Part shown: positions 1-7,833 of the stretch, piece by piece
How positions within the stretch are numbered: the stretch's first letter is position 1
How the letters are laid out: each line of letters begins with the position of its first letter
NCBI GenBank assembly: GCA_964587755.1
Contig: CAZPMC010000011.1
Span: forward strand, 1-53,847
DNA length: 53,847 nt
Direction of reading: 5' to 3'
Origin: CAZPMC01 sp964587755
GTDB lineage: Bacteria; Bacillota; Clostridia; Acetivibrionales; DTU013
Program-made: the position numbers and the translations under genes
Notes under the pieces: generated by a model
Told to the model about the DNA's origin: nothing
What the model saw: only the letters and a program-made list of their open reading frames with translations
The model's database searches: none

Positions 1-1
1 G

Positions 2-400
2 ACCATCAACGATACCTACGGACATGTGGCAGGAGATGAAATGATTCGTGAAATGGGAAGCATTATAATGAGAAGTTTCCGGAAAACCGATATTGCAGGG
101 CGTATAGGTGGAGAAGAATTTGCAGTGGTTTTAAAGAATGCTTCTTTGGAGGAGGCAAAAAAGAAGGCGGAACAGTTTCGGGAAGCTGTAGCCAAGAGCA
201 AAGTAATATACGGGAAGAGTGAAATTAACATTACTGTAAGTATTGGAGTGACAGCAATCCGTGGCAACACTGATGATATCAACGATATTGAAGATACTTT
301 AAAAATGGCAGATGCTGCCCTGTACAAGGCAAAAGCTAAGGGACGAAATTGTGTTGCAACTTTGGAGTCTGGGATGGAAGATGTCCTTCATGGTTATTGA
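2..400 (+). CDS. Diguanylate cyclase, C-terminal part of GGDEF domain (truncated by window edge)
   Basis: The reading frame is open from the window edge and ends with a TGA at 398-400; the start lies outside, so only the last 132 codons are seen. It makes cyclic di-GMP from two GTP. The active-site signature GGEEF is intact (RIGGEEF), and an RxxD motif (RKTD) sits five residues before it, which is the usual product-inhibition I-site, so feedback control is likely. The segment TINDTYGH is the metal/substrate-binding stretch of the family. The N-terminal sensor domain cannot be seen. The chemoreceptor follows after 111 bases, which may mean a shared signalling context, but no operon link is proven. 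Confidence 0.93.
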   Translation, partial: TINDTYGHVAGDEMIREMGSIIMRSFRKTDIAGRIGGEEFAVVLKNASLEEAKKKAEQFREAVAKSKVIYGKSEINITVSIGVTAIRGNTDDINDIEDTLKMADAALYKAKAKGRNCVATLESGMEDVLHGY

Positions 401-511
401 GTTGATTGTTGATTATCAATCCAAAATTTGATACAATTCGACTTAAATTGACAAGGTACGACAAGGTGCCGGGGTTTGTCAGTCTAAAATTTTCTACTGG
501 GTTGGAGAGAT

Positions 512-2674
512 ATGAAAAAAATTAGCACAAGAATTACTGCTTTATTTGGAGTACTGGTGTTTTTTATATGTTTCGGCTTAGGACTGATAGCATACATAAC
601 TTCCCATAATTCACTGGTAGGCGTTTTGGAAGAAACTATGCCAAAAGTCGCCGTGGAAGCATCAATAACTATAGACTATGCAATACAAAACCAGCTCAAC
701 ACATTGAATATTATAGCATCATTAGACAATATGGCTCAATTAAACAAGCCGGATGCAGATATTTCAACAATAAGGGATATCATGTCGGATGAAGTAATAA
801 GATCAGGACACAGACAAATGATATTGGTCAATAAAAATGGAAGGGCTTTATTAAACGACGGTACAACCATAGATTTAAGCAATAATCCAATCTTTAATAA
901 AGTCATGTCCGGAGAAGAAGTTGTTACAGAGCCTGTGCTGGATAGTGAAGGAACAGGTATTATCATGACATATGCCGTTCCTGTAAAAATAAATGGTGAA
1001 ATAGCAGGTGCATTAATGGCTGTCAGAGATGGCCTGGAGTTGAGTGAATTCGCAGGCAGAATCAAGTTTGGTGAGACTGGGGAGGCTTTTATTATAAACA
1101 GTCAGGGAAGAACCATTGCTCATGCAGATACAAACCTTCTGCTGGAAGTAATAAGAACTGCCAGATCAAAGGATTCTGCTGCATCTGATGACGCTGATGA
1201 AGCCGATGCATTATCTTCAGCAACCGTTACCTCCGGAACACCTGATGCGGTTACTTCGGCTACAATTGAAAATGAGGATAATATTGAGAAAAATACTACT
1301 TCTCAATCGGCTGCTGCAGGAAACGTAGCCCAAAAAGTAGGATTTGAGGGGTTTATCGACGTACAAAGGCAAATGACGGAAGGCAAAACCGGCTTTGGAG
1401 ATTACAAATATCACGGAGTTTCTAAAGCTGCAGGATACGCACCGTTTGAAAAGTTTGGCTGGTCTATTGCTGTTTCGGTTGATAAGGAGGAAATGTTATC
1501 AGGACTGACAGAAATGAGACGGACTTTTATAACTATATCCTCTATATTTCTACTGGCAGGATTTATGATAGCATATTTTATGGGAAAAGGCATTTCCACT
1601 CCTATAACTCATCTGTCGAACGAATGCAATATAATGTCTAATGGGGATTTTTCAAGGGCCATGAAAGAAAAATATACCAAAAGGCGAGATGAAATCGGTG
1701 ATTTGGCCAGGTCTTTTGATAATATTAATGTAAAGGTTTCAAAGATAATACGTAATGTAATTGAAGAAGCTAACAGCGTGGGCGAAGCAATTAAAAATGT
1801 TGATGAGAACATGTCTGCACTAACTACTGAAATAAATATCATGTCTGGTATCATAGATAAACTATCATTAAAAATGGGTGATAATTATGCTGCAACAGAA
1901 GAAATGAATGCCACATCCAGTGAAATTGAGTCGGCTATTGATTCAATAGCCAATGAAACTCAGCATAGTGCCGAAACAGCCGGCGAAGTAAGCCACAGAG
2001 CTGAGAAACTCAAAGCCACTGCAATTGATTCTCAAAAGAGAGCACATGAAATCCGCCAGGATGTTGCAGTAAAACTGAGAAATGCTATAGAGCAATCAAA
2101 AGCTGTAGAAAGGATACAAGTATTATCTGATGCAATATTAGATATATCTTCAAAGACAAATCTGCTTGCACTGAACGCAGAAATTGAAGCTTCCCATGCA
2201 GGAAGTGCAGGAACAGGCTTTGCTGTTGTAGCCGGGGAAATAAAGAACTTGGCTAAAAATTCAAAAGAAACCGTCAATGAGATTATAGAAGTAACAAAAA
2301 TGATAATAGAGTCGGTGCAAATCCTTGCCGACAGCGCCGAACAGGTTCTTGGATTTTTAGAGGATAAGGTTGTAAAGGATTATGATATGCTTGCTGTAAC
2401 AGGAGAGCAATATAATAATGACGCCCAACTGCTCAATGACATGGTTTCAAATCTAAGTGCTACGACAGAACAATTATATGCCTCCATACAGGTTATGACA
2501 AAAGCTATTAATGATGTGGCAGTTGCTTCAGAAGAGGGGGCAAGTGAAACTTCGGACTTATCCAGCGAAGCTGCCGTTATAGTCAAGAGGACAAACGAAG
2601 TACTGCAAAAAACCAATGATGTTAATAAAAGTGCCGGCAGGCTTTTAGAGCTTGTGTCGATATTTAAAGTATAA
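512..2674 (+). CDS. Methyl-accepting chemotaxis protein with dCache-like sensor and possible flavinylation sites
   Basis: Transmembrane chemoreceptor of 720 residues. TM1 is near residues 9-30, followed by an extracytoplasmic sensor domain with Cache-like features (GETGEAFIINSQGRTIAH and a distal GYAPFEKFGWSIAV), TM2 near 337-357, a HAMP linker, and a cytoplasmic signalling domain whose hairpin tip region contains TNLLALNAEIEASHAG and GFAVVAGEIKNLAKNS. It would relay ligand state to CheA/CheW. A ribosome site GGAGAG precedes the ATG. The odd part is an insert of about 60 residues (about 213-272) inside the sensor, rich in D, A, S and T, which contains DALSSAT (232-238) and DAVTSAT (245-251). 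Both fit the D-x-x-(S/T)-(G/S)-A-T motif that ApbE flavinylates, and both lie on the outer face of the membrane. Family assignment is firm; flavinylation is inference. Confidence 0.95.
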   Translation: MKKISTRITALFGVLVFFICFGLGLIAYITSHNSLVGVLEETMPKVAVEASITIDYAIQNQLNTLNIIASLDNMAQLNKPDADISTIRDIMSDEVIRSGHRQMILVNKNGRALLNDGTTIDLSNNPIFNKVMSGEEVVTEPVLDSEGTGIIMTYAVPVKINGEIAGALMAVRDGLELSEFAGRIKFGETGEAFIINSQGRTIAHADTNLLLEVIRTARSKDSAASDDADEADALSSATVTSGTPDAVTSATIENEDNIEKNTTSQSAAAGNVAQKVGFEGFIDVQRQMTEGKTGFGDYKYHGVSKAAGYAPFEKFGWSIAVSVDKEEMLSGLTEMRRTFITISSIFLLAGFMIAYFMGKGISTPITHLSNECNIMSNGDFSRAMKEKYTKRRDEIGDLARSFDNINVKVSKIIRNVIEEANSVGEAIKNVDENMSALTTEINIMSGIIDKLSLKMGDNYAATEEMNATSSEIESAIDSIANETQHSAETAGEVSHRAEKLKATAIDSQKRAHEIRQDVAVKLRNAIEQSKAVERIQVLSDAILDISSKTNLLALNAEIEASHAGSAGTGFAVVAGEIKNLAKNSKETVNEIIEVTKMIIESVQILADSAEQVLGFLEDKVVKDYDMLAVTGEQYNNDAQLLNDMVSNLSATTEQLYASIQVMTKAINDVAVASEEGASETSDLSSEAAVIVKRTNEVLQKTNDVNKSAGRLLELVSIFKV

Positions 2675-2697
2675 GGCTGATTCTTATCAAGCCTTTT
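2673..2697 (+). terminator. Weak hairpin terminator after the chemoreceptor gene
   Basis: A six-base stem AAGGCT/AGCCTT overlaps the stop codon and is followed by only four T residues. It may end transcription inefficiently. Confidence 0.35.
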
Positions 2698-2761
2698 GTA
2701 TGAACAATAATTGATTTAAGGTGTTTTAAAAGTAACAGCAGACGTATTCAAAGTGTATTTA

Positions 2762-2770
2762 TGATATAAT
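2762..2770 (+). promoter_or_regulatory. Extended -10 promoter element before the Dam-like gene
   Basis: TGA-TATAAT is a perfect extended -10 box 19 bases before the proposed ATG at 2789. No convincing -35 hexamer is visible, as is normal for extended -10 promoters. Confidence 0.5.
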
Positions 2771-2788
2771 TTATGGGGAAATAAAACT

Positions 2789-3752
2789 ATGGAATGTCTG
2801 AAGGGATATAACAGATTGGAATTTGAAGTTAACTTTAGCTTGAATGATTGTGCAAAACCTTTCGTGAAATGGGCAGGTGGGAAAGGGCACTTTTGAAAGT
2901 TATTACCCCAGGGCGCTCTGTGAAGGCCGTATAAGGCGTTATATTGAGCCTTTTATAGGTGGCGGAGCAGTTATGTTTGAGATTATTCAGAAATATAAAA
3001 TTGAAGAAGCTTATATATTTGATATCAATGAAGACTTAATAAATATTTATGTTGTAGTTAAGCATAATGTGAATTCTCTGGTTGAATGCCTTTCTGGTTT
3101 GGAGTATAGATATTTGAAATTAAGTAAAGATGCCCGCAAAGAGATGTATTATGAAGTAAGAAAAGCATACAATTCACGTACCCTTAAAAAGAACCAGCCA
3201 GATATTGAACGTGCAGCACAGTTTATTTTTCTGAACCGAACTTGTTTTAACGGGCTTTACCGTGTCAATCGTGCAGGACATTTCAATGTGCCGGCTGGGG
3301 CTTATAAAAATCCGACTATTTGTGATGAGAATAACTTGTATGCTGTGAGTTCTTTGCTTCAGAAAGTACATATATTTGCTGGTGACTATAGGGAAAGTAT
3401 CAAATATGCTGACAGAGATAGCTTCATTTACTTTGATCCTCCGTATAGGCCACTTAATGTTACATCCAGCTTTACATCTTATAGCAAGTTTGACTTTACA
3501 GATAAGGCTCAGGTACAACTTGCACATTTTTACGCAGAGACAAATAATACAGGCGCTTTGCTTATGCTAAGTAATTCTGATCCCAAGAATGAAAACCCGG
3601 ATGATAATTTTTTTGATGAGCTATATGGAAAGTTTTACATACACAGGATAAAGGCGAAGCGTGCAATCAATTCAAATTACTGGAGAAACCAGAGTATAAA
3701 GTATAATTTTTTGCTAATCGCACATGAGTATTTATTTGTATTTAGGAAATGA
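2789..3752 (+). pseudogene. DNA adenine methylase (Dam/D12 class), frame-broken
   Basis: The family methylates adenine-N6 in DNA using S-adenosylmethionine. An ATG at 2789 with GGGGA upstream opens a frame that reads through the family's N-terminal SAM motif (PFVKWAGGKG) and then stops at 2894-2896. The rest of the protein (IEPFIGGGAVMFEI, then the catalytic FDPPY at about 3430-3444) continues in the next frame from about 2877. The family's usual continuation after GGKG is QLLESYYP, and restoring two lost bases near 2889 gives exactly that. The last 30 or so residues also depart from the usual INSNG-K-RG ending. A hairpin with a GAAA loop (3761-3778) follows the stop. Either a decaying gene or a draft-sequence error; the rest of the sequence is well conserved, which favours a recent lesion or error. 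No restriction partner is adjacent. Confidence 0.8.
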
Positions 3753-3859
3753 TTTACTAAATAGCCCGAAAGGGCTATATCATTCCAGAAACAGTTTTAA
3801 GGACGACAATTTTGACACCGTTCAGTAATTATTCCGATATAGCATTATTCTGTTGATTC

Positions 3860-3868
3860 TGCTATAAT
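3860..3868 (+). promoter_or_regulatory. Extended -10 promoter for alaS
   Basis: TGC-TATAAT lies 42 bases before the alaS ATG. A separate TTGACA at 3812-3817 has only a poor -10 at proper spacing. No T-box leader features (specifier loop, antiterminator) are visible in this short leader. Confidence 0.55.
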
Positions 3869-3910
3869 ATCCTAAATGTAAAGAACAACAAACAGATAAG
3901 AGGTTTAACT

Positions 3911-6550
3911 ATGGAGAAATTGGGACTTAATGAAATAAGAGAACGGTTCTTAAAATTTTTTGAGAATAAAGGTCATTTGCGTTTGCCAAGCTTTTCGCTG
4001 GTACCGCATAATGATCCCAGCATATTGCTTATTAATGCAGGAATGACGCCGTTAAAACCGTATTTTACAGGGCAGGAAAAGCCGCCCAGAAATAGAATAA
4101 CTACGTGTCAAAAGTGCATTAGAACTCCTGATATTGATAATGTGGGTAAAACTGCAAGGCATGGCACTTTCTTTGAAATGCTGGGGAACTTCTCCTTTGG
4201 AGATTATTTTAAGAAGGAAGCCATTCCTTGGGCATTGGAGTTTTTAACTGAAGATATGAAGATACCGGCTGAAAAGCTGTATGTAACTGTTTATGAAGAT
4301 GATGACGAGGCCTATGAGATATGGAATAGGGATGTAGGTATTCCTGCTGAGCGCATTTCAAGGCTTGGCAAGGAGGATAATTTCTGGGAGCACGGGACAG
4401 GCCCCTGTGGACCTTGTTCAGAGATTCACTTTGACAGGGGAGCTGATAAAGGCTGCGGCAAGCCTGATTGCAAGGTGGGCTGTGACTGTGACAGGTATAT
4501 AGAGGTATGGAATCTTGTCTTTACCCAGTTTAATAAACAAGAGGATGGCTCGTACACGAAGCTTGAGAAAAAGAATATAGATACAGGTATGGGCTTAGAG
4601 CGTCTTGCTTGTGTTATGCAGCAGGTTAATAATCTATTTGAAGTTGACACTGTCAGAAATATATTGAATTATGTTTGTGAGAAGGCTGGTAAAAAATACG
4701 GAGAAAACCAGGAGACTGATGTCTCAATAAGGGTTATAACAGACCACATAAGAAGTACCACCATGATGATTTCAGACGGCATAATTCCGTCAAACGAGGG
4801 AAGAGGATATGTTCTTCGCAGGCTTTTGAGAAGAGCTGCCCGCCATGGAAAGCTGATTGGGATAGACGAGGCTTTCTTATTTGATGTTGCAAAGGTTGTC
4901 ATAAATGAGTCGTCTGATGCATACCCGGAATTGTCTGAAAAAGCAGATTATATTATTAGGGTCATAAAAATAGAGGAAGAACGCTTTGCCGATACCATTG
5001 AGCAAGGACTTTTGATTCTCAACGAGTTTATTGAGGAAATAAAAGTTAAAAACGAAAAGGTGCTTCCGGGCAGTATGGTTTTTAAGCTTCACGACACATA
5101 TGGCTTCCCGCTGGATTTAACCCGGGAAATTGCGGGTGAAAGGGGACTTGGTATCGACGAAGAGGGCTTTAAATCGGAGATGGCCGAGCAGAAGAAAAAA
5201 GCCCGTGAAGCTCTAAAAAGCAAGGAGGCCTCAGCTTGGGGCCAAAGTATTGCTGAGGGTATTGACAAGAGCCTAAAGACAGAGTTTACCGGCTATGATT
5301 GCTTTGAAAATGAAGCTGAAATTTTATATATTATTTCCGGCGGCAGGCAGACAGATAGTGTTATGCAAGGTGATGAGGTCACGATAATACTCGATAAGAC
5401 TCCCTTTTATGCTGAAAGCGGCGGACAGGTTGCCGATACAGGCTATATAAAAACAGACAACGGAGTTGTGAGGGTTACTGATTGTACAAAGACTCTTGAG
5501 GGTCTGTACATGCACAGGGGCCTTGTTGAAGAGGGAATTATCGAGAAGGGCGCAAAAGCTCAAGGTTCTATTGATATTAACAGAAGAATGGCAATTACCA
5601 GAAATCATACCACAACACATCTGATTCATAAGGCTTTAAAAAATGTACTTGGGGACCATGTAACTCAAGCTGGTTCCTTAGTTGACGAGGATAGACTTAG
5701 ATTTGACTTTCACCATTTTTCTGCCATGACTCAGGATGAGCTTGACAGAGTGGAAAAGGAGGTCAATGAGAAGATTCTTGGGGATTTGAAGGTGTCCGTC
5801 AGTGAAATGACAATTGACGAAGCAAAGAGCATAGGTGCTGTAGCATTATTTGGAGAAAAATATGGCGATACTGTAAGGGTAGTGCGCTCAGGTGATTACA
5901 GCATTGAGCTTTGCGGAGGAACACATTTAAATTCGACTGCACAAGCAGGACTGGTAAAAATAATAAGTGAGGGCGGTGTAGCCGCAGGCGTGAGAAGAAT
6001 TGAGGCGCTGACAGGATTAAAGGCTATTGAGTATTTTAACGAAAAAGAAAAAATGTTAAAGGATATATCTTCTGCCTTAAAATCTACACCTCATGACAGT
6101 TTACGCAAGGTTGAGACCATAAACTCAGAGCTTAAGGCAGCTTTAAAGGAAATAGAGCAGCTTAAGGGGAAATTGGTCTCAAGCTCCTTTGATGAAGTTT
6201 TAAACACCGCTGTTACAGTCAACGGAATAAAGGTTGTTACAGCCCGGTTCGATGCCCTTGATATGGAAGGGCTTCGAAATGCATGTGAAACTCTTCGAAA
6301 TAAGATAAATTCCGGAATAGTTATTCTGGCCTCGGCTCTTGACGGCAAGGTAAGCTTTGTAGCAATGGCGACAAAGGATGCTGTTGGAAGAGGTGCTCAC
6401 TGCGGGAACATTGTCAGAGAGGCTGCAAAGGCTGCCGGAGGCGGAGGCGGAGGCCGTCCGGATATGGCACAGGCCGGAGGCAAGGATATTACAAAGATTG
6501 ACGAGGCTCTAAAATCTGCCCTTGAGGCTGTCGAATCACAGGTGAAATAG
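3911..6550 (+). CDS. alaS: Alanyl-tRNA synthetase
   Basis: Charges tRNA-Ala with alanine and edits mischarged Ser/Gly. At 879 residues it has full family length. Visible parts in order are the class II catalytic core (RERFLKFFENKGH, motif-2 region TARHGTFFEMLGNFSFGDYFKKEA), the tRNA-binding middle, the editing domain with HxxxH (NHTTTHLIHKAL) and CGGTH zinc ligands, and the C-terminal C-Ala/DHHA1 domain with a glycine-rich GGGGGGRPDMAQAGG. GAGGT precedes the ATG. The HIT-family gene follows after 21 bases, so the two are probably co-transcribed. Confidence 0.99.
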   Translation: MEKLGLNEIRERFLKFFENKGHLRLPSFSLVPHNDPSILLINAGMTPLKPYFTGQEKPPRNRITTCQKCIRTPDIDNVGKTARHGTFFEMLGNFSFGDYFKKEAIPWALEFLTEDMKIPAEKLYVTVYEDDDEAYEIWNRDVGIPAERISRLGKEDNFWEHGTGPCGPCSEIHFDRGADKGCGKPDCKVGCDCDRYIEVWNLVFTQFNKQEDGSYTKLEKKNIDTGMGLERLACVMQQVNNLFEVDTVRNILNYVCEKAGKKYGENQETDVSIRVITDHIRSTTMMISDGIIPSNEGRGYVLRRLLRRAARHGKLIGIDEAFLFDVAKVVINESSDAYPELSEKADYIIRVIKIEEERFADTIEQGLLILNEFIEEIKVKNEKVLPGSMVFKLHDTYGFPLDLTREIAGERGLGIDEEGFKSEMAEQKKKAREALKSKEASAWGQSIAEGIDKSLKTEFTGYDCFENEAEILYIISGGRQTDSVMQGDEVTIILDKTPFYAESGGQVADTGYIKTDNGVVRVTDCTKTLEGLYMHRGLVEEGIIEKGAKAQGSIDINRRMAITRNHTTTHLIHKALKNVLGDHVTQAGSLVDEDRLRFDFHHFSAMTQDELDRVEKEVNEKILGDLKVSVSEMTIDEAKSIGAVALFGEKYGDTVRVVRSGDYSIELCGGTHLNSTAQAGLVKIISEGGVAAGVRRIEALTGLKAIEYFNEKEKMLKDISSALKSTPHDSLRKVETINSELKAALKEIEQLKGKLVSSSFDEVLNTAVTVNGIKVVTARFDALDMEGLRNACETLRNKINSGIVILASALDGKVSFVAMATKDAVGRGAHCGNIVREAAKAAGGGGGGRPDMAQAGGKDITKIDEALKSALEAVESQVK

Positions 6551-6571
6551 TGATACAAGGAGGAGAGCTTA

Positions 6572-6916
6572 ATGGACAATTGTATTTTTTGTAAAATAGT
6601 CAAAGGAGATATTCCGTCCACAAAAGTGTATGAGGATGAAAAGGTGCTAGCGTTTAGAGATATTAACCCTGTGGCACCGGTTCATATCATTATTATACCA
6701 AAGCTGCATATTGCAAATGTAAACGAGCTTACCCAGGAGAATGCTGAGATTATGGGGGATATACACCTTGCTGCTAAGAAAATCGCAGAGAAGCTGGGGA
6801 TAGCAAAGGAAGGATATCGTCTGATAAACAATTGTGGTGAAAATGCTGGACAGACGGTCTTTCATTTACATTATCACTTAATTGGCGGATTAAAGCTGGG
6901 TGCATCTATTATATAG
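6572..6916 (+). CDS. HIT-family nucleotide hydrolase (HinT type)
   Basis: A 114-residue purine-nucleoside phosphoramidase/nucleotide-binding protein of the histidine triad superfamily. It begins CIFCKIVKGDIPS, typical of the bacterial HinT branch, and ends with the triad motif H-L-H-Y-H-L-IGG that supplies the catalytic histidine. The length matches the family. GGAGGAG lies just before the ATG. It sits directly behind alaS, a placement common in clostridia; HinT can hydrolyse aminoacyl-adenylates, so the pairing makes biochemical sense (inference). Confidence 0.96.
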   Translation: MDNCIFCKIVKGDIPSTKVYEDEKVLAFRDINPVAPVHIIIIPKLHIANVNELTQENAEIMGDIHLAAKKIAEKLGIAKEGYRLINNCGENAGQTVFHLHYHLIGGLKLGASII

Positions 6917-6942
6917 CTGTCTTAAAAAGAGCTAAGGCTCTA

Positions 6943-6972
6943 TTGACTTTATTTTGAAGGATAATATATAAT
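6943..6972 (+). promoter_or_regulatory. Sigma-A promoter for rpsU-yqeY
   Basis: TTGACT and TATAAT are separated by 18 bases, about 100 bases upstream of the rpsU start. A small hairpin (AGAGC/GCTCT around 6928-6940) just before it could end the alaS-HIT transcript. Confidence 0.7.
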
Positions 6973-7071
6973 ATAGTGTGTGCTACAAATAGCTTAATTC
7001 CCAATAAAATATGCAGCAATATACATTGTTTATTCTTGGCACAATTGCTACCATCGGAGGGAGGGATATAC

Positions 7072-7248
7072 ATGTCTGAAGTTAGAGTAAAAGAGAATGA
7101 ATCTCTCGATAGCGCTCTTAAGAGATTTAAACGCCAGTGCGCAAAATCGGGTGTTCTCGCTGAGGTTAGAAAAAGAGAGCATTACGAGAAGCCTAGCGTA
7201 AGGAGAAAGAAGAAGTCTGAAGCCGCTAGAAAGAGAAAGTTTAAATAA
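7072..7248 (+). CDS. rpsU: Ribosomal protein S21
   Basis: Small basic protein (58 residues) of the 30S subunit that helps initiation-site recognition. The sequence SEVRVKENESLDSALKRFKR is diagnostic and the tail is lysine/arginine rich. The frame is open further upstream, but the ATG at 7072 is right because it follows a very strong GGAGGGAGG at 7056-7064 and gives the exact family N-terminus. yqeY follows after about 50 bases, the same order as in Bacillus. Confidence 0.98.
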   Translation: MSEVRVKENESLDSALKRFKRQCAKSGVLAEVRKREHYEKPSVRRKKKSEAARKRKFK

Positions 7249-7299
7249 TACCGCAGTAATCTCGGTTTATTAAGTCGCTTTATAGGGGAGGCTGGACAG

Positions 7300-7740
7300 A
7301 TGTCCCTCAAGGAACGGTTGCTTGAAGATTTAAAAAATGCTATGAAGGACAAGGATGTTGTTAAAAAGAATGCTGTTCAATTGACAAGAGCTGCGGTACT
7401 TCAATTTGAAAAGGATAATAAGATTACTCTTGATGATGATGGTGTTTTAGATATAATAGCAAAAGAAGTAAAGAAAAGAAGGGATGTTCTCCCCGAATAC
7501 GAAAAGAGCGGGAGAGATGATCTGATAAACGATTTGAAAGCCGAGATAGATGTTTTATTGCAGTATCTCCCGCCGCAGTTGACTGAGGAAGAGCTTGAAG
7601 TTATAGTAAGGCAGGCAGTTACAGACGTCAACGCCACTTCGATGAAGGATATTGGCAAGATTATGAAGGCGGTTTTACCAAAGGTAAAAGGCAGAGCCGA
7701 CGGAAAAATGATTAACGAAATCGTTAAAAAAATCTTTTGA
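7300..7740 (+). CDS. yqeY: GatB/YqeY domain protein
   Basis: Stand-alone relative (146 residues) of the tRNA-binding tail domain of the GatB amidotransferase subunit. Family signatures are SLKERLLEDLKNAMKDKD at the start and YLPPQLTEEELE in the middle, ending in GRADGKMINEIVKK. It is thought to touch tRNA or modulate amidation-linked metabolism, but its precise job is not settled. GGGGAGG lies eight bases before the ATG. It forms an operon with rpsU and is closed by a strong terminator. Confidence 0.95.
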   Translation: MSLKERLLEDLKNAMKDKDVVKKNAVQLTRAAVLQFEKDNKITLDDDGVLDIIAKEVKKRRDVLPEYEKSGRDDLINDLKAEIDVLLQYLPPQLTEEELEVIVRQAVTDVNATSMKDIGKIMKAVLPKVKGRADGKMINEIVKKIF

Positions 7741-7756
7741 TAAATTGGCGTTATGG

Positions 7757-7784
7757 AAAAGCTCGATGTAAATCGGGCTTTTTT
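7757..7784 (+). terminator. Rho-independent terminator of rpsU-yqeY
   Basis: Stem AAAAGCTCGAT/ATCGGGCTTTT with a GTAA loop and one G-U pair, running into T6. Confidence 0.85.
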
Positions 7785-7811
7785 CATATTAGTTCTTTCA
7801 TATTAGTTCTT
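7784..7811 (+). repeat. Perfect 14-bp tandem duplication
   Basis: The unit TCATATTAGTTCTT occurs twice without a gap between the terminator and recJ. It looks like a recent slippage duplication in spacer DNA. Confidence 0.8.
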
Positions 7812-7833
7812 ATTGGGAAGGATGTATTATACA

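Noticed and set aside
448..490. Sigma-A or sigma-D promoter for the chemoreceptor
   Set aside because: TTGACA at 448 has no -10 box at normal spacing, and the TAAA/GCCG-like words are too far apart for a sigma-D promoter.
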